A DNA stretch of 20,175 bases from Balneolaceae bacterium (lineage in GTDB: Bacteria > Bacteroidota > Rhodothermia > Balneolales > Balneolaceae), in NCBI GenBank assembly GCA_007126675.1, contig SLAU01000348.1, positions 1-20,175 on the forward strand. The letters are read 5' to 3'. Below the pieces are notes generated by a model that worked only from the letters and a program-made list of their open reading frames with translations, ran no database searches and was not told the origin of the DNA. Below, one piece after another: positions 14,697 to 20,175 of this stretch. The translations under genes were made by a program, and so were the position numbers. The stretch's first letter is position 1. Each line of letters begins with the position of its first letter.

Positions 14697-16721
14697 ATGT
14701 TTCTAAAAAAAGTTTTTTTTACTGCAATTTTATCACTTTTCGTCTATTCAACATTACATGCCCAGGCCGAGGCTGACACTTTACGAGGGGTATTGGATGA
14801 GATAACTATTGAGGCGACCTACTCCCCCATTACCCTTGGCAATGCCCCGATGGCATTCAGTTACAAGGTGCGTTCGGATGAAGACCTTGCTGCACGACCC
14901 GCCGCTACAATGGATCAGCTCTCATACATGATTCCCGGCATCTCAATCAGCAATCGCGAAAATTATGCATTAGGTGAACGCCTCACGATCAGAGGACTTG
15001 GTTGGCGGACTCCTTTTGGTGTGCGTGGGGTTCAGGTAATTCTTGACGGCCTTCCGCTTACTGAAGCTGACGGGCAGACCATAATGAATATGATTGATCC
15101 GGCTATGGTGAAACGTGTAGAGTTATTGCGGGGCCCTTCTGCTACTTTTTGGGGAAATTCGAGCGGTGGTGTGTTATATCTTTCAACCATTCCGGAGCGT
15201 GGTGAGAGTAAAATTCAGTACAGAGGATATGGCGGTTCTTTTCAAACACTAAAACAGGAATTACGGTGGAATTTCACATCGGGTGAGTCACAGTATTACG
15301 GTTACGCTACTTATTTTGACACAGACGGATTCAGAGATCACAGCGAGGCTCGTTTGTTCAGGATGAATATTGGCAGCAGGCATCAGCTTTCTGACCGCAG
15401 CAGTCTTCGATTAATCGGAAGTTACACAAGTATGCCCGAATCGAGGCATCCGGGTTCACTGACAAGTGAAATGGCAGAAGAATCGCCCCGTGCAGCCAGA
15501 GAAAACTTTGAAAATGCCGCTGCCGGTAAAGACTTCGAGCAGCTTATGGGGGGAGTATCATTCATTCAGCAATTTGATAGTGGCGTTTGGGATGTGACCG
15601 CGCATGGCACATATCGCGACCTCCAAAACCCCTTGCCCTTTGGAATTGTTACTTTTGATCGTTTTGGAGGCACGCTCAGGTCAACGTACTCTTTCACGGA
15701 ATTGCCTTTTGAGCTTGATACTGGAGCAGAATTCAGAGCCCAATATGATGACCGAATAAGATTTGGTCCCGGCGGTGATGAAATAGTACTCGAACAACAG
15801 GAAACTGTACTGAATCAGGCATTCTTTGCCCGTGCTGCTGTTCCGCTTACAAGCAGGTTTACTGCAAGTGCCGGGCTGCGAGCAGACTGGCTGCAGTTCA
15901 ACGCTGACGGTGTACAATTAATTGAAGATTCGGAAGATGATTTTGACGGAGAACGAAGCTTTTTCTCATTGAACCCTTCCGTTGGTTTCAGCTACAGATT
16001 TGCGGACAGCCAGTTATTTGCAAACTTCAGCACGTCATTCGAATCACCCACAACAACCGAACTGGTTAACAGGCCTGGAGGTGGCGCAGGGTTTAATCCG
16101 GATATTAGTCCGGAGCGTACAGTTGGTATCGAAACCGGCTTAAGGGGCTATATCAATTCTATCAATACTGAATATGACTTCACAATTTATGGAATGAGAG
16201 TAAATGATCTGCTTGTACAGTTCCAGACAGAAGCAGGCGGTCAGGATTTTTTCAGAAATGAGGGTAACTCAAACCATTATGGTATAGAAACATCAGTTAC
16301 TGTGAATGCCCTGCAAAATTTATCTTTGGGAGTTATGGTTAATCTGCTTCGGGCAAAATTTGATGATGGGGAGTTTGATGGCAATGATCTGCCCGGCATT
16401 CCAAAATTTCGGGGTGGCTTTAATGCAACATACAGAATAGCTTCTCAGATTATATCAGCCGATGTTGAGTTTGTGGATAGCTATCCTGCAGACAGCGAAA
16501 ACAGTTCAGAAACAGATTCCTACTTTCTCACGAATCTCCGGTGGACAACAACTGCTATTGGTTTGAGTGAAAACAGCAGTTTACGGCCTTTCATCAACGT
16601 AAATAACATTTTTAATACACGTTATAGCACATCGGTGAATATTAACGCATTTGGAGGTTTTTACTTTGAACCTGGCCCTGATCGCTCAATTCAGGCTGGT
16701 TTACAGTTAAGTTTTAACTAA
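14697..16721 (+). CDS. TonB-dependent outer-membrane receptor
   Basis: A 674-residue exported protein. The signal peptide is residues 1-22 (cut after LHA). A TonB-box-like segment DEITIEAT follows at about 33-40. The plug domain covers about 45-165, with LTIRGLG, VQVILDGLPL and the highly conserved VKRVELLRGPSATFWG and SGGVLYLST. The remainder is a 22-strand-type beta barrel rich in aromatic alternating strands, ending LQLSFN. There is no N-terminal carboxypeptidase-regulatory-like domain, so it is a classical siderophore/cofactor-type receptor and not a SusC-type one. The substrate is not readable; no siderophore or metal genes adjoin. The codons for residues 3-8 contain an A7 and a T8 run. 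Divergent from the DUF2752-like gene. Confidence 0.93.
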   Translation: MFLKKVFFTAILSLFVYSTLHAQAEADTLRGVLDEITIEATYSPITLGNAPMAFSYKVRSDEDLAARPAATMDQLSYMIPGISISNRENYALGERLTIRGLGWRTPFGVRGVQVILDGLPLTEADGQTIMNMIDPAMVKRVELLRGPSATFWGNSSGGVLYLSTIPERGESKIQYRGYGGSFQTLKQELRWNFTSGESQYYGYATYFDTDGFRDHSEARLFRMNIGSRHQLSDRSSLRLIGSYTSMPESRHPGSLTSEMAEESPRAARENFENAAAGKDFEQLMGGVSFIQQFDSGVWDVTAHGTYRDLQNPLPFGIVTFDRFGGTLRSTYSFTELPFELDTGAEFRAQYDDRIRFGPGGDEIVLEQQETVLNQAFFARAAVPLTSRFTASAGLRADWLQFNADGVQLIEDSEDDFDGERSFFSLNPSVGFSYRFADSQLFANFSTSFESPTTTELVNRPGGGAGFNPDISPERTVGIETGLRGYINSINTEYDFTIYGMRVNDLLVQFQTEAGGQDFFRNEGNSNHYGIETSVTVNALQNLSLGVMVNLLRAKFDDGEFDGNDLPGIPKFRGGFNATYRIASQIISADVEFVDSYPADSENSSETDSYFLTNLRWTTTAIGLSENSSLRPFINVNNIFNTRYSTSVNINAFGGFYFEPGPDRSIQAGLQLSFN

Positions 16722-16802
16722 TAAACCGCGTGCTTAATCAGTTTAGATCAAAGTATCTTTTTTGCTAAAGAATTGATCCCGTTTCTAATGTAACAATTGA
16801 TG

Positions 16803-16827
16803 TTTCTGCCTCTCATATTGGCAGAAA
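16803..16827. repeat. Perfect 8-bp inverted repeat upstream of the 16848 gene
   Basis: TTTCTGCC (16803-16810) and GGCAGAAA (16820-16827) are perfect reverse complements around a nine-base loop. The repeat lies 82 bases after the TonB receptor stop and 21 bases before the preferred ATG at 16848. No clear T-run follows on either strand, so it is not a standard intrinsic terminator. It may be a leader hairpin or a protein-binding palindrome. Confidence 0.6.
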
Positions 16828-16847
16828 TTTCAAAAAAAATAGCAAGA

Positions 16848-17435
16848 ATGATTAAGCATTTTTCTCTCATTGTAGTTTTACTGGGTTGTTATATGTTATG
16901 GGAACAACGACCTGTTTGGCATGGTGAGGGGATTACAGTTTCTGAGGCACCTGCCATAAATGTTCTGCGCTCAGCTAAATCTATTGAAACCGATAATTAC
17001 ATTCTTACGCCGGTTGCAGCTATTTCCGGTTCTTCCCGCTTGATCGGAAGAAAACTTTACTGGTTTGATGATCATGCATCGCTATCACCCATCGATTTTA
17101 CATTAGGCTGGGATAAAATGTCGGATGAATATTATCTGCGCAGAATGCAGGTACAAATAGCAGAAAGAGAACATGCAATTCGTTTTGCGATAGAAAGAAT
17201 TCCCAAAACCAATATATCTGATATGGTGCTTCACATGCATGCTATTCCTTCAAATGATGATATCAGAGAAAAAATGAGATGGATGAGAAGAGGCCATGTT
17301 ATTGATTTTGAAGGATATATTGTAGATGTACTCCCTAAAACCGAAGATGCATCTGCACGGCGCCACAAACAAAAGCCCTCTTTCAAGAGAAATTCCTCAC
17401 ATTTTATTTGGATCGAAAATTTGACAATACAATAA
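16848..17435 (+). CDS. Uncharacterised membrane- or lipid-anchored protein
   Basis: A 195-residue protein from the ATG at 16848; the frame also extends upstream to an ATG at 16800, but that extension would place the signal sequence internally and runs through an inverted repeat. The N-terminus MIKHFSLIVVLLGC is a short signal or anchor with a lipobox-like LLGC (C14); the Leu at -2 is not ideal, so a simple TM anchor is also possible. The body has a compact set of conserved-looking motifs: SPIDFTLGW at 80-88, KMSDEYY from 90, MVLHMHAIPSNDDI, then GHVIDFEGYIVDV and a final FIWIENLTIQ. The late part reads like a small beta-barrel. A Lys/Arg-rich patch precedes the C-terminal strand. I do not recognise a named family and give no function. 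It follows the TonB receptor by 126 bases and precedes the cold-shock gene. Confidence 0.65.
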   Translation: MIKHFSLIVVLLGCYMLWEQRPVWHGEGITVSEAPAINVLRSAKSIETDNYILTPVAAISGSSRLIGRKLYWFDDHASLSPIDFTLGWDKMSDEYYLRRMQVQIAEREHAIRFAIERIPKTNISDMVLHMHAIPSNDDIREKMRWMRRGHVIDFEGYIVDVLPKTEDASARRHKQKPSFKRNSSHFIWIENLTIQ

Positions 17436-17492
17436 ACTCTTTTACATTGTTTATTGCTAAAAAGGTTGTAACAAACTATTTTATGCGCAATT

Positions 17493-17518
17493 GTTTCGAT
17501 TCACCCTTGAACCGAAAC
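17493..17518 (+). promoter_or_regulatory. Hairpin in the cold-shock gene leader
   Basis: GTTTCG (17493-17498) pairs with CGAAAC (17513-17518), and TTCA (17500-17503) with TGAA (17508-17511), leaving one A/C mismatch and a CCCT loop. It lies 39 bases before the cold-shock ATG. Structured leaders that change with temperature are known for cspA genes in other bacteria; whether this one does so is inference. It could also be a weak terminator for the gene ending at 17435. Confidence 0.5.
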
Positions 17519-17557
17519 GTTTTAACTATCACCGGGAACTTAGATGGGATTTTAAAA

Positions 17558-17773
17558 ATGGAAGAAGTTAGAGAAGTTGGTACTGTTAAATGGTTTCACA
17601 ATGGAAAAGGATATGGATTTATCACCCGCGAGGGCGGTGAAGATGTATTTGTACACTATTCAGAAATACAAACAGATGGCTTTCGAAAATTAGCTGAAGG
17701 GCAAAAAGTTGAATTCACAATCGCAGAAGGCGAAAAAGGATTACAAGCCCGCGAAGTTATTGAAATAGAATAA
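17558..17773 (+). CDS. Cold-shock-domain protein (CspA family)
   Basis: A 71-residue single-domain OB-fold protein that binds single-stranded RNA or DNA and melts RNA structure. The frame is open for 50 codons further upstream, but that extension has no domain character. The ATG at 17558 gives the standard length and opening GTVKWF. RNP1 is KGYGFI and RNP2 is DVFVHYSEI, with the aromatic residues of the nucleic-acid face in place (W, F, Y, F, F, H). The end (GLQAREVIEIE) matches the family. The 122 bases between the previous stop and this start contain a stable hairpin, and an intrinsic terminator follows, so it is probably a single-gene transcript. Several csp paralogues are usual per genome, so no specific symbol is given. 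Confidence 0.95.
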   Translation: MEEVREVGTVKWFHNGKGYGFITREGGEDVFVHYSEIQTDGFRKLAEGQKVEFTIAEGEKGLQAREVIEIE

Positions 17774-17781
17774 TTGATCTG

Positions 17782-17812
17782 AGGCACCAACACATATGGT
17801 GCCTTTTTCTTT
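17782..17812 (+). terminator. Intrinsic terminator after the cold-shock gene
   Basis: Perfect 8-bp arms AGGCACCA (17782-17789) and TGGTGCCT (17797-17804) around a seven-base loop, followed by a T-rich tract (17804-17808, one C, then three more T). It begins nine bases after the stop codon. The next gene starts only 12 bases beyond it. Confidence 0.9.
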
Positions 17813-17824
17813 CCTCAAAAGTAT

Positions 17825-18151
17825 ATGAAGTGGATTAAGCAAGTAGTTGTTGATTTACTTGCAACAGCGGTTATTGCAATTGCTGTGCTGTTTCCAAATC
17901 AGTCACTCACCTATATCGTATACATTTATACCGGATTAATGGTAATAGCCCGGACTATATCACTGGTAAGTGATAATTTTCAAAAAATTACCAGTAAAAA
18001 AGTTAGTGAAGCCCCGATCTGGTTTCATCATACCCTATATGCTGCAAATGTAGCACTTTTAGCTTATGGCGGATGGTTTATAACTGCATCTGCCTGGGTA
18101 TTTATTTGGGCTGTTGCTGCGTATATTCACAAAAGGTCATTCAAACCTTAA
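17825..18151 (+). CDS. Small multi-pass membrane protein of unknown function
   Basis: A 108-residue hydrophobic protein with probably four membrane helices, at about 6-24, 28-46, 68-84 and 86-103. The only long hydrophilic stretch is the loop at about 47-66 (SDNFQKITSKKVSEAPIW). The sequence ends in a basic tail (HKRSFKP), placing the C-terminus in the cytoplasm by the positive-inside rule. No catalytic motif or recognised family is visible. Because an intrinsic terminator ends 12 bases before the ATG, it needs read-through from the cold-shock gene or a promoter hidden within that terminator region. It precedes the lipoprotein msrB gene by 77 bases on the same strand. Confidence 0.7.
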   Translation: MKWIKQVVVDLLATAVIAIAVLFPNQSLTYIVYIYTGLMVIARTISLVSDNFQKITSKKVSEAPIWFHHTLYAANVALLAYGGWFITASAWVFIWAVAAYIHKRSFKP

Positions 18152-18228
18152 TCCGTATTTTCTGGTGAGAAAACGTAGCAGGAATGTTGAATCCGAAAAT
18201 AGGGTTTCAGAGAAAAATATAATGCAAC

Positions 18229-18783
18229 ATGAAATACTTGTATTTAGCTCTGGCACTTTTAACGTTTTTTGCTTGCTCCAGTGAGCAGAGATTTGAACAA
18301 ATCAACAATCTAACCCCCGAATATCATATGGAAAAGTTAGAAAAAATCTCCTATCAGGATGCACTTAATGATACTGATGATGAAAAGAGAATGGAAAGAT
18401 CTAAGGAAGAATGGCGCAGCCTGCTGCGATCGGACGAATATCGCATTCTCAGAAATAAAGGCACTGAAATGCCTTATGTAAACGAATATGATGGTTTTTA
18501 TGAAGATGGAGTATATTTGTGCCGTGGCTGCGGTAATCCGTTATATCATTCAGATACGAAATATAACAGCAGATCGGGCTGGCCAAGTTTTTGGAAACCG
18601 ATAAGGCCCGGAGCTGTAGATGAAAGAGAAGACAACAGCCTGTTTATGAGACGCACGGAAATAATTTGCGGCAGATGTGATTCCCATCTTGGGCACGTTT
18701 TTAACGATGGTCCCGATCCAACCGGATTACGTTACTGCATGAACTCCAAAGCTTTAAAATTTATTCCAAAAAACTCTGATTAA
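18229..18783 (+). CDS. msrB: Lipoprotein peptide-methionine (R)-S-oxide reductase
   Basis: A 184-residue exported MsrB, which reduces methionine-R-sulfoxide in oxidised proteins. The N-terminus is a lipoprotein-type signal with FFAC (C16), so the enzyme is probably lipid-anchored in the periplasm. A charged helical spacer (about 17-75) precedes the MsrB domain (about 50-180, starting SKEEWRSLL). The structural zinc ligands are C98, C101, C147 and C150. The catalytic cysteine is C170 in RYCMNS. The usual resolving cysteine just before GWPSF is serine here (S116), so recycling must differ from the Trx-type two-cysteine mechanism. Periplasmic or membrane electron donors are not encoded in the window. 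Next downstream is a SusD-like lipoprotein, 112 bases away. Confidence 0.94.
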   Translation: MKYLYLALALLTFFACSSEQRFEQINNLTPEYHMEKLEKISYQDALNDTDDEKRMERSKEEWRSLLRSDEYRILRNKGTEMPYVNEYDGFYEDGVYLCRGCGNPLYHSDTKYNSRSGWPSFWKPIRPGAVDEREDNSLFMRRTEIICGRCDSHLGHVFNDGPDPTGLRYCMNSKALKFIPKNSD

Positions 18784-18895
18784 CATCTGTTATTTCGATT
18801 CTTGTGCATAATCATATATTATAGTTACAAGATCGGGGTAAATTTTCCGTTATCATTGCATTAGCTTTTAATATTCACTTGATATAAAACATAGA

Positions 18896-20175
18896 ATGGC
18901 TGGTAAACTTCTACTAAAAACTATTGCGCTCATCTTCATACTTTTTTCACTCACGCAGTGCGACTTAATCAGGAATGAACCGATGGAAACTGCCGAAATA
19001 TTCAATCCTGACGTTCTGAATGATAGTATTCAACTTAATGCAAGAGATATCAATATTGCTGCTTCGCGTTTTGGCGGAGAACTTACACGTATGTATTACA
19101 TGGAAGGTGATACCTACGGTAGCGCATACTCTGCCGAATCATTTAACTCAATTTACGAACTTGCTTACGCCAGGCTATTTAGTGACATCAGAAATTTGAG
19201 GATGAATGCTGAACTTCAAAATCTTGACGGGCACGAAGCAATAGCAAATATACTGCAGGCATATGTTTTAAAAATCCTGGTAGACCTGTTTAATGATATG
19301 CCATACGAAGAGGCTTTGGGGGGAAGTGAAACTTTTAGTCCCGCACTGGACCCCGCTGATACCATATACGAAAACGCAATCACACTTTTAAATCAGGGTA
19401 TCACATTGATGGGCAGGGAAACAACACAGCTTCCCACTGATTTATTTTTTGGACACCTGAATAACCAGGAGCAACAAAAAGAAGCCTGGATCAGAACTGC
19501 GAATACCATAAAATTAAAATTATACCTGAACACCGGTAATGCTTCCGCGATTTCTGATCTACTAAATGACGGCAATTTAATTCTTAATCCTGAAGAAAAT
19601 TTTGTCTTCTCATACTCCGAAACCGGTGGTGCAGTTGAGTCCCGTCATCCGTTATTTGCAGTTAATTACGAAAGCTTTGCAAATATGTATATGTCGAACA
19701 GTTTCATGAATATGCTGCAAAACGATAAGGAAGAGCTGGACAGGGATCCCCGCCTACGATATTACTTTTACAGGCAGTCTCTTATCGAACCCGATCCAAG
19801 TTTTAAACCATGTATCACTACTCAGCCACCAGCCCACTTTAGCACTTCCGATCCCTACTGCCACCTTGAAAATGGTTACTGGGGCAGAGACCACTTAATG
19901 GCAAGAGGTGTGCCGCCAGACAATAATTTACGCACTGTACCCGGTGTGTATCCTGCAGGAGGTCTTTTTGATGACGGACAAGAAGAAGAAGTTGACAGAT
20001 CGATGGGATACCGTGGTGCAGGTTTTCAGCCGTTTTTAATTTCCGGCTTTACACACTTTATGCTGGCTGAATATGAACTCACACTACAGAATAATGACAG
20101 TGAGGCACGCAACCACCTTGATACCGCAGTCCGCCACTCTCTTGAATTGGTGAGCAATTTTGGTGAAGATCAGGC
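18896..20175 (+). CDS. SusD/RagB-like outer-membrane lipoprotein (3' end outside window)
   Basis: An open frame from the ATG at 18896 runs uninterrupted to the window edge, giving 426 residues without a stop. The N-terminal signal ends in LTQC (C22); glutamine at -1 is unusual for a lipobox, but the Cys followed by Asp is typical of SusD-type lipoproteins. The body is helical and resembles the SusD-like_2 branch. ANILQAYVLKILVDLFNDMPYEEAL and DTIYENAITLLNQGI are TPR-type helices used by this family to bind SusC. WIRTANTIKLKLYLN, RDPRLRYYF and FLISGFTHFMLAEYEL are other family features. Such proteins cap SusC TonB-dependent transporters and capture glycans or peptides. No SusC lies upstream; the C-terminal part and any partner are beyond the window. 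Confidence 0.85.
   Translation, partial: MAGKLLLKTIALIFILFSLTQCDLIRNEPMETAEIFNPDVLNDSIQLNARDINIAASRFGGELTRMYYMEGDTYGSAYSAESFNSIYELAYARLFSDIRNLRMNAELQNLDGHEAIANILQAYVLKILVDLFNDMPYEEALGGSETFSPALDPADTIYENAITLLNQGITLMGRETTQLPTDLFFGHLNNQEQQKEAWIRTANTIKLKLYLNTGNASAISDLLNDGNLILNPEENFVFSYSETGGAVESRHPLFAVNYESFANMYMSNSFMNMLQNDKEELDRDPRLRYYFYRQSLIEPDPSFKPCITTQPPAHFSTSDPYCHLENGYWGRDHLMARGVPPDNNLRTVPGVYPAGGLFDDGQEEEVDRSMGYRGAGFQPFLISGFTHFMLAEYELTLQNNDSEARNHLDTAVRHSLELVSNFGEDQ

Noticed and set aside
14697..16721. The TonB receptor as the SusC partner of the SusD-like gene
   Set aside because: It lacks the N-terminal carboxypeptidase-regulatory-like domain of SusC proteins, is far shorter, and is separated by four genes.
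16803..16835. Inverted repeat as an intrinsic terminator of the TonB receptor gene
   Set aside because: The 3' arm is followed by a mixed sequence and then an A-run on the plus strand, not a T-run, and it is over 80 bases from the stop.
17408..17557. 50-codon N-terminal extension of the cold-shock protein
   Set aside because: The open frame overlaps the previous gene's end, has no domain character, and the ATG at 17558 gives the normal Csp length.
1..20175. tRNA genes, CRISPR arrays, insertion sequences, phage or defence genes
   Set aside because: I looked for clover-leaf segments, spaced direct repeats, transposase motifs and known defence motifs and found none; all sizeable stretches are accounted for by ordinary genes.

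Overview
The window looks like chromosomal DNA from a Gram-negative member of the Bacteroidota/Balneolota (FCB) group. The reasons are a moderately AT-rich composition, an almost complete lack of Shine-Dalgarno sequences before clear start codons, a SusD/RagB-type lipoprotein, a TonB-dependent receptor and an Omp85-type barrel, and promoter-like TAnnTTTG boxes of the Bacteroidota type. Balneolota is my guess from the overall feel of the proteins; the sequence does not prove it. I see no tRNA, rRNA, CRISPR array, insertion sequence or phage gene, and no gene-free stretch longer than about 130 bases.

Layout. Positions 1-4501 (+) hold the 3' part of metG (methionyl-tRNA synthetase), a cytoplasmic GH13 debranching/pullulanase-type enzyme starting one base after the metG stop, and a sodium:neurotransmitter-symporter-family transporter with a TTG start, closed by a strong intrinsic terminator. 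Positions 4569-9003 (+) hold a promoter and a tight five-gene housekeeping operon efp-accB-accC-gcvH-guaA (translation elongation, acetyl-CoA carboxylase biotin carrier and biotin carboxylase, lipoyl carrier of glycine cleavage, GMP synthase). At 9068-10807 (+) is an exported TPR plus type-1 periplasmic-binding-fold protein with the architecture of LpoA. It converges, with a 3-base gap, on the minus-strand pair Omp85-like barrel (11945-13366) then mltG (10811-11884). Minus-strand 13446-14645 is a compact overlapping trio: DUF2752-like protein, TM2-domain protein, HD-domain hydrolase. From 14697 (+) come a TonB-dependent receptor, an uncharacterised membrane-anchored or lipid-anchored protein, a cold-shock protein with a leader hairpin and a terminator, a small multi-pass membrane protein, a lipoprotein MsrB, and a SusD-like lipoprotein that runs off the end of the window.

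Functional themes. The left half is core metabolism and translation. The right half is mainly cell-envelope biology: peptidoglycan cleavage (MltG) next to a possible regulator, outer-membrane barrels, and lipoproteins for methionine-sulfoxide repair and nutrient uptake. No clearly novel multi-gene system is evident. The best leads are the LpoA-like protein beside mltG, the POTRA-less Omp85 protein, the uncharacterised protein at 16848-17435, the exported MsrB lacking the resolving cysteine, and the SusD-like gene without an upstream SusC.
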